From JAJFUI01 sp963754135 (GTDB lineage: Bacteria > Planctomycetota > Planctomycetia > Pirellulales > Thermoguttaceae), in the NCBI GenBank assembly GCA_963754135.1, contig CAVWEY010000002.1, positions 1,240,001 to 1,304,000 of the forward strand: DNA of 64,000 nt, given 5' to 3'. Of the stretch, positions 48,892 to 57,774 are shown piece by piece. A program made the position numbers and the translations under genes. Positions within the stretch are counted from its first letter, which is position 1. The number at the start of each line of letters is the position of its first letter. The notes under the pieces were generated by a model, which was given only the letters and a program-made list of their open reading frames with translations, ran no database searches and was not told the origin of the DNA.

Positions 48892-49394
48892 TACTTCCCC
48901 TTCTCGATGCACTCGAACAAACTGTTGCGGATCCGCTCCAGCCGTTTGTAGAGCGTGTCGGTTTCGATCTGGAGCCGGCCGGCGAGGTCCTTCAGGGCGC
49001 CGTGGTACGAATAGCACTCGATCAGTAGTTCCCGCTTCTCGGCCGGCAGGGCCTCCAAACACTCCGTCAGCAGGTCGAGCTGCGACTCGATTTTCCGGGC
49101 CGACTTGAACTGGACGCTGGCCAGCGACTCGATCACGGCGTCGTCCAACTGCGTCCGCTCGCGGTAGTGGGCGCGGCGGAACCGCCGCACCTCGTTCAGC
49201 GCAAAACCGCAGGCCCAGGGAAAGAACTCCCGCCCCGGATCGTACTCCGACTGCTTCTCCAGCAGCGCCAGGCAGGTCTGCTGATAGATGTCCTCGGCAT
49301 CGTTCCGGTCGGGCACCAGGGTGAGGACGTAGGCGAAGACGTCCTTCTGGTGCCGCAGAAACAACTCGTGGAGTTGGTTCGACGAGGAGGCCAT
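48891..49394 (-). CDS. ECF sigma factor, module A
   Basis: 167 residues from ATG 49394. Region 2 (FAYVLTLVPDRNDAEDIYQQTCLALLEK, FFPWACGFALNEVRRFRR) and region 4 (LPAEKRELLIECYSYHGALKDLAGRLQIETDTLYKRL). It overlaps the FecR gene by one base. Similar in layout to the factor at 55950. Confidence 0.87.
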   Translation of the reverse strand: MASSSNQLHELFLRHQKDVFAYVLTLVPDRNDAEDIYQQTCLALLEKQSEYDPGREFFPWACGFALNEVRRFRRAHYRERTQLDDAVIESLASVQFKSARKIESQLDLLTECLEALPAEKRELLIECYSYHGALKDLAGRLQIETDTLYKRLERIRNSLFECIEKGK

Positions 49395-49564
49395 ACCTAA
49401 TATCGCGCGGGAAGGCGGAAACCTGACATCGGCGTACAATTTCCATGATAATCAGGGCTTGAAGACGCTGCCGGCCCGGTTTTCACATTCCACCCGTGGT
49501 GGCACGCGCCGCCGCATGGTATCTTAGGCACATCCGTAACCACCCCCCCACGTAGGCCCCATCG

Positions 49565-49643
49565 CCGGAAAAGGGGACAGGCACCTTTTGCCCGAAGGGC
49601 CCGACGGGTGCTGCGCACAAAAGGTGCCTGTCCCCCTTTCCGG
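49565..49643. repeat. Palindrome of the aaaaggggacagg family upstream of an ABC gene
   Basis: Arms 49565-49590 and 49618-49643 with one mismatch. It ends 9 bases before the ABC gene start, so the native promoter and ribosome-site region was probably altered. Confidence 0.88.
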
Positions 49644-49652
49644 CCCCCCATC

Positions 49653-50903
49653 GTGTCTGATTTGACGCTCGAAAATGTCGGCAAAGTGTATCCCGGCGGC
49701 CTGGCGGCCGTCGCCGCGATGGACCTCCACGTCCGCGACGGGGAGTTCCTGGTGCTGGTCGGGCCGTCGGGCTGCGGAAAATCGACCACCCTGCGGATGA
49801 TCGCCGGCCTGGAGGACGCCAGTTGCGGAACCATCCGCATCGGCGGGACCGTCGTCAACCGGCTGCCGCCGCGGGACCGCGACGTGGCAATGGTCTTTCA
49901 GAGCCACGCCCTCTATCCGCACATGAGCGTGCGGGAGAACATGGCCTTCGGACTCCGGCGCCGCGGCTGCCCGCGGGACGAGATCGGCCGGCGGGTCGCT
50001 TGGGCGGCGGAACTCCTCGGGCTTGTGGGGCTGCTGGACCGCAAGCCGCACACCCTTTCCGGCGGCCAGCGGCAGCGGGTGGCGCTGGGCCGGGCGGTCG
50101 TCCGACGCCCCAAGCTCTTCCTCCTCGACGAGCCGCTCTCGAACCTCGACGCCCGCCTCCGCACCGATACCCGCGCCGAGCTGAAACGCCTCCACCGCAA
50201 ATTGGCGACCACCACGCTCTACGTCACCCACAACCAGGAGGAGGCGATGACGCTGGCCGACCGGATCGCGGTCCTCCGCGGCGGACGGATTCAGCAGTGC
50301 GGCACGCCGCTGGAGGTCTACAACGCCCCGGCCAACCGCTTTGTCGCCGGTTTCATCGGCACGCCGGCGATGAACTTCATCGACGGCCGCTTGCAGCAGG
50401 ACGCCTCCGGCCAGACGTGGTTCGAGTCCCCCTGCCTGCGAGTGCCCGTCCCGGAGAGCCTTGTCCGGGCCGGAAAAGAGGACAGGCACCTTTTGCCCGA
50501 AGGGCCCGAAGGGTGCTGCGCACAAAAGGTGCCTGTCCCCTTTTCCGGCCTGCGTGTCTCGCTGGGCATCCGGCCCGACAACCTTCAGTTGCAGCCATCG
50601 TCCGGCGACACGGAAAAGGGGACAGGTCCAATTTGCCGGCACGGCCCGGAGGCGGGCACCGACGCGAAGCGTTGGTCGGCGCACAAATTGGACCTGTCCC
50701 CTTTTCCGGCCTCAAGCCCTTGGCACATCGCCGGCACGGTCGAGGTGGTCGAGCCGCTGGGCGGCACGATGGACGTGCACGTCACGGTGGCGGGCGGAGC
50801 GCGGTTGGTCTGCCGCGTCCCCGCGGGGCCAATCCGGTGCAATCAGCCGGTAAGCCTCCGCGTCGACCCGGCGAAGATTCACCTCTTTGCAGCGGACGCC
50901 TGA
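49653..50903 (+). CDS. Sugar-type ABC transporter ATPase (MalK/UgpC-like)
   Basis: 416 residues from GTG 49653. The nucleotide-binding domain is intact: GPSGCGKSTTLR (Walker A), LSGGQRQRVALGRA (signature), LFLLDEPLSNLDARLR (Walker B) and YVTHNQEEAMTL (switch His). The C-terminal TOBE/OB part (LGIRPDNLQLQ, GTVEVVEPLGGTMDVHV) identifies the carbohydrate-uptake CUT1 group. Two palindromic repeats have inserted in frame into that regulatory domain, adding about 60 residues. No permease or binding protein is adjacent, so it may energise transporters encoded elsewhere, as MsmX does. Confidence 0.88.
   Translation: MSDLTLENVGKVYPGGLAAVAAMDLHVRDGEFLVLVGPSGCGKSTTLRMIAGLEDASCGTIRIGGTVVNRLPPRDRDVAMVFQSHALYPHMSVRENMAFGLRRRGCPRDEIGRRVAWAAELLGLVGLLDRKPHTLSGGQRQRVALGRAVVRRPKLFLLDEPLSNLDARLRTDTRAELKRLHRKLATTTLYVTHNQEEAMTLADRIAVLRGGRIQQCGTPLEVYNAPANRFVAGFIGTPAMNFIDGRLQQDASGQTWFESPCLRVPVPESLVRAGKEDRHLLPEGPEGCCAQKVPVPFSGLRVSLGIRPDNLQLQPSSGDTEKGTGPICRHGPEAGTDAKRWSAHKLDLSPFPASSPWHIAGTVEVVEPLGGTMDVHVTVAGGARLVCRVPAGPIRCNQPVSLRVDPAKIHLFAADA
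50470..50708. repeat. Two in-frame palindromes in the ABC gene
   Basis: Arms 50470-50495/50523-50548 and 50611-50635/50684-50708, both of the aaaaggggacagg family and nearly perfect. Both keep the frame, encoding EDRHLLPEGPEGC-like and TEKGTGPICR-like peptides. Confidence 0.9.
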
Positions 50904-50926
50904 AGCGCATTGACGCGTTGGTTCTC

Positions 50927-52054
50927 TCAGAACTTCTTGCCGTCGATCGGCAGGCCGTCCTTGCGGTTGCCCAGCCGGCGGTGGGTCTCGGCGTCGATCG
51001 TGTAGTTCATCATCTGCACCGAGCCGTCGCAAAAGGCCATTTCAAAGCCGTTGGCATGGGCGCTGCCAAAGGCGCCGCGGTATCCGTTGCCGGGCGTGTC
51101 TTGAAGCGGGGGGAGGTACTGGACCGTGGGGGGCGAGGTGCTGTAGTTGACCGACAGCGCTGTCCATCGGACAATATCCTCGTTGTCTCCCATCAGCACA
51201 TCCTCGTTGTCGCCGTTGTCCTGGCCGGTGGCATAGCAGTCGGGGTTGATGTATTTCTCGCCCACGAGATAGGTGCTGCTCGCTCCATCGCTGATGTCCG
51301 CCATCTTAATCATACTCCCGCAATACGCTACGCCGGTGGCCAGCTTGGCGATGGCACTGAAGACGTTCCTTGCCCCAAGCGTCATTTGGCCCGGCGGGTT
51401 TTCGACCTCGGTGACGCTGACTGGACCGGCGTCGCTGTTCGGCTGGGCGGACGACCAGATCGGCTGTGGCGCATTGTTGATGCCGGTGGTCGGACTGGTG
51501 TAATAATCGCCGCCGTTGGCGGCATAATCGCTGCGCACCGCCACGGACAGGGTGCCGGCGTTCATCACCGGGTCTCCCGAACCGAGGGCGTCGCACGGCC
51601 AAGCTCCCGGCGGTCGCCGGCTGGGACAATTGTAGATGCTCAAGGGGGTGGAGAGCCGCTGCATGTTGAGGCTCATTTTGTTGCCGTCGTTCCACGCCAA
51701 TCCCGCCCCCATGTCGTGCAACGTCTGCTGCTCGATGTACGGCAGGACGTTGTAGACCCAGCCGCCCGGCTGGCGCCAGTCGGTGCCGCGGTCGGCGTCG
51801 CCGGTCCAGGCCGTGCCCCAGCCGTTGGTCGGAAACCGGCCGGCGATTTGTTCGTGGTTCAGGCAGCCCAAGGCGAGTTGCTTGAGGTTGTTGCGGCACT
51901 GCGTCTGTCGCGCGGCCTCGCGGGCGGCCTGCACCGCCGGCAACAACAGCGCGATTAGGATGCCGATGATCGTGATCACGACCAGCAACTCGACCAGCGT
52001 AAAACCGCGCTGGGCGCTGGGCTGGCGACCGGTGGATGGCAAGTCACAGCTCAT
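50927..52054 (-). CDS. DUF1559 prepilin-like protein
   Basis: 375 residues from ATG 52054 (CGGAG upstream). Prepilin motif QRGFTLVELLVVITIIGIL then LLPAVQAAREAARQTQCRN, and the C-terminal AFCDGSVQMMNYTIDAETH. Close paralog of the protein at 44840; last gene of module B. Confidence 0.88.
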   Translation of the reverse strand: MSCDLPSTGRQPSAQRGFTLVELLVVITIIGILIALLLPAVQAAREAARQTQCRNNLKQLALGCLNHEQIAGRFPTNGWGTAWTGDADRGTDWRQPGGWVYNVLPYIEQQTLHDMGAGLAWNDGNKMSLNMQRLSTPLSIYNCPSRRPPGAWPCDALGSGDPVMNAGTLSVAVRSDYAANGGDYYTSPTTGINNAPQPIWSSAQPNSDAGPVSVTEVENPPGQMTLGARNVFSAIAKLATGVAYCGSMIKMADISDGASSTYLVGEKYINPDCYATGQDNGDNEDVLMGDNEDIVRWTALSVNYSTSPPTVQYLPPLQDTPGNGYRGAFGSAHANGFEMAFCDGSVQMMNYTIDAETHRRLGNRKDGLPIDGKKF

Positions 52055-52226
52055 AGTTTTCTCCGTCACAAATTGTTGAGTCAAAGGGCGCGTGCGCCCC
52101 AGTGACCGGTCCCGTTAACGACGGATTTTGGATGGTGGACGGACTCCGGAGTCGCATCCACCATCCGCCATCCACCGTTCCGCGAGTTGCGGCGGCAGGG
52201 CGGCTCGCCGCCGCGACGATTTCCGT

Positions 52227-53063
52227 TTACCGCCGTTTCCGCCAAGCGCAGGCCGACCCCGCGGCCAACCCGACGGCCAGCAGCATGGCCGTCGTCGGCT
52301 CGGGGATATCCGTGTTCGCAGTGGCGTGGGCCCATACCGTGCTGTCGCTCAGGCTCGTGCCGTAGATGGCGACGTTGTCGAGCACGCCGACGAACGGCGC
52401 GGCGGCGGAGCCGTTGTCGTATCCGCCGCCAACGCACGCATGGATCAGGTCCGTGTCCCGGTCTGATCCGACACTCCAATCGGCCGCCAGGGTCGTTTTA
52501 GCCCCGGTCGACTCGTCGTAAAGATAGGTGGTCGGCGTGTCGTTGGTCATGACTGCCGCCGCGTAATACCACCGGCCCGGTACCAGGGACACCGAGTCCA
52601 TCTGCAAGCTCTGCCAGTCATTGTCCTGGTCCTTTACCTGAAAATAGAGGTTGTTGCCGTACCGGACTTCCAGGCTCATTTCTTCGCCGCACCAGGTATT
52701 TTCAGAATAGATGGTCCGCTCGTCATCCGACGAGCCGTCCAGCTTGAAGAACGCTTCGATCGTGTAGTTGGACTGGTAGTACAGCGGGACGGCGCTGCCC
52801 GTCCAGTAGGCAAAGTCGCTGCCGCCGAAGTGCACGGCCGTATGGGGAACGCCCCAGACGCCCGTGGTCGCGTAGCAGGAGCCACTGGCAATTCCATAGG
52901 TCATATTGTAGTTATTGTACGTGTCGTGGCACGTGGCGCCGTTGGTGACCGGGCTGTCGTTCAGCGACCAGTACGCCAAGGGGACGGCCCCGGCCGGCGC
53001 CTGGAACACGCCGACGACCGCCACTGCGAACGAAAACAGGAGAATACTTCTGAGCGGTTTCAT
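52227..53063 (-). CDS. LamG-like PEP-CTERM protein
   Basis: 278 residues, intact. Signal peptide (RSILLFSFAVAVVGVFQAPAG), LamG-like domain (HTAVHFGGSDFAYWTG, NYTIEAFFKLDGS, GRWYYAAAVMTND) and the tail PEPTTAMLLAVGLAAGSACAW with RKRR. The intact paralog against which the frameshifted copies can be read. Confidence 0.87.
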   Translation of the reverse strand: MKPLRSILLFSFAVAVVGVFQAPAGAVPLAYWSLNDSPVTNGATCHDTYNNYNMTYGIASGSCYATTGVWGVPHTAVHFGGSDFAYWTGSAVPLYYQSNYTIEAFFKLDGSSDDERTIYSENTWCGEEMSLEVRYGNNLYFQVKDQDNDWQSLQMDSVSLVPGRWYYAAAVMTNDTPTTYLYDESTGAKTTLAADWSVGSDRDTDLIHACVGGGYDNGSAAAPFVGVLDNVAIYGTSLSDSTVWAHATANTDIPEPTTAMLLAVGLAAGSACAWRKRR

Positions 53064-53219
53064 CGCACACCTCCAGTAGGGAAAGTAGTCATCGTCAACC
53101 GCCAGGGAAGAACACAGCCACGATGCCGAAGGACTTCCGCTGGCGGTGTACATCAATAGTCCTCATACGCCGATTGCCGCGATTGGGGCGACAGTTGCGC
53201 CCCCGCGGCCTCCTTCCGG

Positions 53220-54117
53220 TTACCTCCGCTTCCGCCAAGCGTAGGCCAACATGCTGACCACCCCGACGGCCAACAGCGCGACGGTCGAGGGCTCCGGAAC
53301 GGGGTTCGTGGTGGCGTCCGTCAAGACCTGCGCAGCGCTCAGGTTCGTGTTGTAGGTCGCCACATCGGAGATGTCTCCCACCCACACGTTGGTAGGGGGG
53401 GACTGCTTGTTGGAGTTCCCGCCGATGCAGAGGTACCAGGTGGTTGCCGTCTGGGCGTACCCTGTCAACGTGCTGCCGGAGAGAGGCGTCGCCATGGTCC
53501 TGGTGCTCTCATTGTAAAGATACACTGTGGGCACGTTGCCTCGAGACCACCACTGCTGCGTAGTACCACACGCCCGTCGAGAGCTGCCCCGGCGACGTCA
53601 ACTGCACGTTCTGCCAACTGCCGCTGGAGTTTTTTGCCTGGAAGTAGAGGTAGCCACCCCTGATTTCCAAGCCCAAGTCCGGCCCGCCCTTCTCGCCCTC
53701 TTCGTAGATAACCTGCTCGGCGCTTGATAGTGGGCTATCCACGTTGAAGAACGCTTCGATGGTGTAGTTGGACAACGTGTGGCAGGGCCAATAGGTGTAT
53801 CCAGAGTATTGAGAATTAGCCCCGTTCCCGTAGAAAATCATGCCCGTGCCGTCGAAGTGTACAGCCGTATTGGCCATGCCGAAAGGTCCCGGGACCGAGG
53901 TAGGAAGGTCGGCTTTCTGCAGCGTCGTGGGCGTGTACTGGTCAGTTCCGCAAGTCAAAGGTCGCGCACTCGTCGAATCAGAGCAGGTGCAGCCATAGCT
54001 GATCGGGTTGGTGTTCAGCAACCACTGGTCGATCATTGTGGCGCCGGCCGGGACCTGAAAAAACCCACCTACCGCCACCACGGACAAAACCAGAAGCAAA
54101 CTTTTGAGCGAACTCAT
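53220..54117 (-). CDS. LamG-like PEP-CTERM protein (one frameshift)
   Basis: ATG 54117 with a GGAGG-bearing leader like that at 47025. Signal peptide (LLLVLSVVAVGGFFQVPAGA), LamG-like domain (NTAVHFDGTG, NYTIEAFFNVDS, GVWYYAAVVV), a shift near 53530, then YLYNESTRTMATPLSG and the tail PEPSTVALLAVGVVSMLAYAW, RKRR. About 298 residues. Confidence 0.83.
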
Positions 54118-54195
54118 CTCACACCTCCAAGAAGGAAAAATGGTTAAACGCCGTCGGAAAACAAAACCACAAGACTCGCAAGCTTCCAGCCCAAG

Positions 54196-55953
54196 TCATC
54201 GGTTCATCGGAGTACCCTCCTTTTCACGCGGTCGTTGCTGTTGCGGCAGCGCGGTCTTAAAGCCGGAGAGGACCGATCCCTCCAGTTCGACGCGCAGCGC
54301 CATCGGGCTGCTCGGGTGGGGGTCATCCGGGTCCCCGTTGTACACGTCCAACTCCAGCGAGTTAGCCCCTTCGACAAAGCCCGTCCGGGTCGCGAATTCG
54401 TGGAAACGGTCATAGGGACCGTGACCTACATGCTCGGGAACCGCCGCTTGCGTGCCGTTGAGGCGGATGGCCGTCACGCGATTGTCGGCCATGAACCAGC
54501 CCTTCAGCACGGCCGTACCCGGCACCATGCCCGTCAACTCGAAGGTCGTACGGAACGTATAGGTGACGTCGTCGGGCAGGTCGGGCGCGTTCTTGCCCGT
54601 CGAAATCCATTTTGAGGGGCGACAGTCGTTGGGCAGCCAAGTTGAATTGGGCACCGCCGTGACAATTGCAGGCCGCGGCTTGAACCGCGGGTCGTCGCTA
54701 CGGGCAACCAGTTGCCAGTGCGGGTCGGCGTCCCCCTCCTTCAAACCCATGCCCGTGTCGGACAACTCGATGGCCGCCCGCTTGGGCATTCCACGGGCAA
54801 ACTTGCCCGGCTCGCCCGGTTCACGGGTCATCGCCACCACATGATCCTGCCTGACCCTGACCGTGGCTGACTCGTTCTCTCCTAGGGTAATCACGTGGAT
54901 GTGACCGCCGTCTTCCTTGTCGACATTGGCGGAGCGCAGCTCGACCCTTCCCCGGAAGACGTGCGGTCGGCTAGCGCCGGACTTGTCCACTTCCACGCCG
55001 AACTCGGTGCCCAGGTCAGTGACGACGGCGGTGGGAGTCTTGACGACAAATTTGGGATTTGAGATTTGGGATTTGGGATTTGAAGAATCTGACCCCTGAC
55101 CACTGACCCCTGAACCCTGCTCCACCCTTGCCGTCAGTTTGCCCAGCGAGAGGAAGCCGCCCGTGGCGGAATCGATTTCATAGACACACGGTCCCTGGAG
55201 GATGACTTTGGCCCCGGTGTTGTAGGAGATTTCCAACAGCCCAGAGGCCAAGGCGTACTTGCCGCCCAAGGGGATGGCCGAGCGGGACGGGGCGTCTTGC
55301 GGATTGGCCCATTGGCAACCGGCCGTGCCGGTGATCGTGCCGACCATTTCTAACTTGGGCTCCGCCTGGTTCGCCTGCTGGGCAACGGCCGCCACCGATG
55401 GCCGCGACGGCTCGGCCGCCGGATAATCATGGGACACCTTGTACAGCCAGGCGCCGAGGATCGCCGCGCCCGTGAGCACTGTGGCAGCCGCATAGGAGAC
55501 CAACCAACCGCCCAACGAAGAGTGGATAGCGAAAAGCGGATAGTGGATAGTGGAGGAGGTGTCGATGACAATTGGCGGGATAAGAGGCTCGGGATTGGCA
55601 ACATCGGAAGGATGATGAAGGATTTGCCGATTTGGGATTTGGGATTTGGGATTTGGGGATTCTGACCCCTGACCCCTGACCCCTGAACCCTCGTTTCTTT
55701 CGACCGCGGCCCAGTGGAGCGAGGCGCAAAGATCGACGTACTCGAGATAGAGGCGGCGGGCGGCGGCGTCCCCGCTCACCAGGGCGTCGAGCCGCGCCAG
55801 ACCCGATTGGTCGAGCTGCCCCTCCCGCAGTTGACCCAGCAGGTCACAAAGCTCCCGGCGGACGAAAAGGGGACAGGTCGCGCTTTGTGCCGAGCACCCT
55901 TCGGGCCGTTCCGGCAAAGCGCGCCTGTCCCCCTTTTCGTCCGCTGGATTCAC
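54196..55953 (-). CDS. FecR-domain anti-sigma-like membrane protein, module B
   Basis: GTG 55953 overlaps the sigma-factor stop (GTGA). Anti-sigma-type N-terminus (LCDLLGQLREGQLDQSGLARL), membrane helix (WLVSYAAATVLTGAAILGAW), FecR domain (ALASGLLEISYNTGAKVILQG, VTDLGTEFGVEVD) and a C-terminal beta domain. It has taken in several repeats: a palindrome near the start (RRALPERPEGCSAQ) and low-complexity NPKSQIPN stretches at about residues 100-120 and 290-310. 585 residues. Confidence 0.82.
   Translation of the reverse strand: MNPADEKGDRRALPERPEGCSAQSATCPLFVRRELCDLLGQLREGQLDQSGLARLDALVSGDAAARRLYLEYVDLCASLHWAAVERNEGSGVRGQGSESPNPKSQIPNRQILHHPSDVANPEPLIPPIVIDTSSTIHYPLFAIHSSLGGWLVSYAAATVLTGAAILGAWLYKVSHDYPAAEPSRPSVAAVAQQANQAEPKLEMVGTITGTAGCQWANPQDAPSRSAIPLGGKYALASGLLEISYNTGAKVILQGPCVYEIDSATGGFLSLGKLTARVEQGSGVSGQGSDSSNPKSQISNPKFVVKTPTAVVTDLGTEFGVEVDKSGASRPHVFRGRVELRSANVDKEDGGHIHVITLGENESATVRVRQDHVVAMTREPGEPGKFARGMPKRAAIELSDTGMGLKEGDADPHWQLVARSDDPRFKPRPAIVTAVPNSTWLPNDCRPSKWISTGKNAPDLPDDVTYTFRTTFELTGMVPGTAVLKGWFMADNRVTAIRLNGTQAAVPEHVGHGPYDRFHEFATRTGFVEGANSLELDVYNGDPDDPHPSSPMALRVELEGSVLSGFKTALPQQQRPREKEGTPMNR
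55861..55941. repeat. Palindrome of the aaaaggggacagg family at a gene start
   Basis: Arms 55861-55886 and 55916-55941 with few mismatches, placed in frame from codon 5 of the FecR gene. Confidence 0.82.
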
Positions 55954-56474
55954 GGCTGGTCCTCCAACTTCGCCTCGATGCACTCCAGCAACTGCTCGTG
56001 AATGCGGTTCAGGGCCTTGTACACCGCGTCGGGCGACCGGCCGACCTGCGCGGCGACGCTCTTGGTGGTGGCACCCGGCTCGTAGCGGAGGTCGAGCAGT
56101 TCCCGGTCCGGCGGGCGCAGCAGGGCATAGCAGTCGGCCAACAACTCGTGCCGCAGTTTCCAGAGGTCGCCGCCCGCCAGGGCGTCCCGGTCGATCGCAT
56201 CGACGAACTGGTCGCTCAAGCGGAGCACGTTCTTTCCCTCGGCCTTGCGGAACTGGAGGACCTTGTAGTAGGCGAAACGGAAGGCCCACGCCCGGAAGTC
56301 CGTCCCCGGCCGATAGTCGCCATACTTTGTCCACAGCATCGCGCTGGTCTCTTGGAAAATCTCGTCGGCGTCGGCCCAATTGGGAACCAGGGCGAAGATG
56401 TAGCCGTAGATTCGCCTGGCATTCTCCGTCAGGTTGCGGACGAAGCGTTCGGTGCTGGCCGGCTCTGCGGACAT
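55950..56474 (-). CDS. ECF sigma factor, module B
   Basis: 174 residues from ATG 56474 (GAGGAAGG upstream; an ATG at 56510 is the alternative). Region 2 (IYGYIFALVPNWADADEIFQETSAMLW, FRAWAFRFAYYKVLQFRK) and region 4 (LLRPPDRELLDLRYEPGATTKSVAAQVGRSPDAVYKAL). It overlaps the FecR gene by 4 bases. Confidence 0.87.
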   Translation of the reverse strand: MSAEPASTERFVRNLTENARRIYGYIFALVPNWADADEIFQETSAMLWTKYGDYRPGTDFRAWAFRFAYYKVLQFRKAEGKNVLRLSDQFVDAIDRDALAGGDLWKLRHELLADCYALLRPPDRELLDLRYEPGATTKSVAAQVGRSPDAVYKALNRIHEQLLECIEAKLEDQP

Positions 56475-56591
56475 GGGCGCGCTGCCTTCCTCCACAAGGG
56501 ATATCTCCATAGTAGCCAGAAATTGGAAGGCGCTGGGGACCGGCGCGAGATGGTCCCCTCAGTAGTGGGGCCGCAGATGAGAGAATGCGTT

Positions 56592-56673
56592 GGGTGGCAC
56601 ACCCTAAAAGGGCGTGGCGGACCGCCAGATTCGGCATTGACGCCCGACACGCCCTTTCAGGGCGTGCCACCCA
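56592..56673. repeat. Inverted repeat (cgccctgaaagggcg type)
   Basis: Left arm at about 56592-56617 carries two changes relative to the clean right arm 56648-56673; same family as 42439-42515. It lies between the zinc-ribbon gene stop and the sigma-factor promoter region. Confidence 0.82.
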
Positions 56674-56709
56674 ATAGACCCTATTCCTGCGCGGCTCCCA
56701 AGATGCGGC

Positions 56710-57633
56710 CTACCACCGCCGCCAAGGCCCCCAGCCGAACAACTCCAGGGCGATTTCGCCCAGGACGACAAGGATGTTCGGGGCGGTGTCCTCCGGCTCG
56801 GCCCAGCCGCCGCCGCCGGCTCCGTGGGCAAGGTCCCGCTCCCGCTGGAACTGCTTGGCGATCGCGTCGAGCCGCTCCTGGTGCGCGGCGTCGTGGGCCA
56901 TCTGGCGGTCGGCCTCGGCCTTGCCCCCCTCCCGCACCCACACCAGAATCCGCGACAGTTCGTCGGCGTCGAACCAGACGCCGTGCTTCTGGCAGACGTC
57001 GATGATCACTCCGCTGCGGCGGGCGTAGTTCACCCGGTTCATCATCGCGCCACAGACCGGGCACTGCCGGTAGCGCGGGCCGGTCTGCGCGGCGACGACG
57101 CCACCCTCCGCCGTGGCTGGCGGGGCGCGGAGGCGGAAATCCCCAACCGCCACGCCGTGCGACGCCTTGTCCACCAAATCTTCCAACACATTGGCGGCAA
57201 GCCAGAAGCCGGCGCACCGCTGACATTCCATCAGGGACACGCCCCCCACTTGCCGGTGGCTCAGCGACGACGCCTTGCCGCATGCCGGACAGGACAGCTC
57301 CGTTTTCTCGCCCGCCAGCGTTTCCGGCCTGAGCGCCACGCCGCAGTGATGGCAGAACTTCGCCCGGTCGCTGACGCAGGCGAAGCACTGCGGGCAGACG
57401 GTGTCGAGGTCCTGCTCGTGGATCGTGAAATCGGCCCCGCAGTATTTGCAGGCCGTCGCCCCTTCCGCCCGCGGCGCCCCGCACGACGAGCACCGCACGA
57501 CCGCGGCGTCGTGCCCTTGCGGTTGCTGGACCGTCACGGTCGCCCCGCAATAGCAGCGGAACCGGCTGCCGACCGGCCGGCTGCCGACGTCGAATTGGCG
57601 TTTGCACTGAGGGCAGGCAACGAGCAGTCGCAT
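56710..57633 (-). CDS. Multi-zinc-ribbon protein
   Basis: 307 residues from ATG 57633 (TGGAG upstream). Successive cysteine pairs: CPQC, CYCG, CSSC, CKYC, CPQC, CHHC, CPAC, CQRC and CPVC. The later ones fit the TFIIB-type ribbon repeat (MECQRCAGFWLAANVLEDLV; CQKHGVWFDADELSRIL). The C-terminus has a glycine-rich stretch and a hydrophobic end (LVVLGEIALELFGW). It probably binds several zinc ions; partner unknown. Confidence 0.75.
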   Translation of the reverse strand: MRLLVACPQCKRQFDVGSRPVGSRFRCYCGATVTVQQPQGHDAAVVRCSSCGAPRAEGATACKYCGADFTIHEQDLDTVCPQCFACVSDRAKFCHHCGVALRPETLAGEKTELSCPACGKASSLSHRQVGGVSLMECQRCAGFWLAANVLEDLVDKASHGVAVGDFRLRAPPATAEGGVVAAQTGPRYRQCPVCGAMMNRVNYARRSGVIIDVCQKHGVWFDADELSRILVWVREGGKAEADRQMAHDAAHQERLDAIAKQFQRERDLAHGAGGGGWAEPEDTAPNILVVLGEIALELFGWGPWRRW

Positions 57634-57651
57634 GGTCACTCCAACATCAAG

Positions 57652-57761
57652 TCCCCTCTCCCTTTGGGAGAGGGTTAGGGTGAGGGCGAGCAGCGGGAGA
57701 AATCCCGAAAACCAACTCGCCATGCCCTCACCCCCGCCCCCTCTCCCAAAGGGAGAGGGGA
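57652..57761. repeat. Dispersed inverted repeat (ccctctccctttgggagaggg type)
   Basis: Arms at about 57652-57687 and 57722-57761, same family as 32108-32223, between the epimerase stop and the zinc-ribbon start. Confidence 0.82.
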
Positions 57762-57774
57762 GAACGGTGTTCCC

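Noticed and set aside
49823..51958. 711-codon plus-strand frame spanning the ABC and DUF1559 genes
   Set aside because: Shadow of the ABC ATPase frame and of the opposite-strand DUF1559 gene; no motif or ribosome site.
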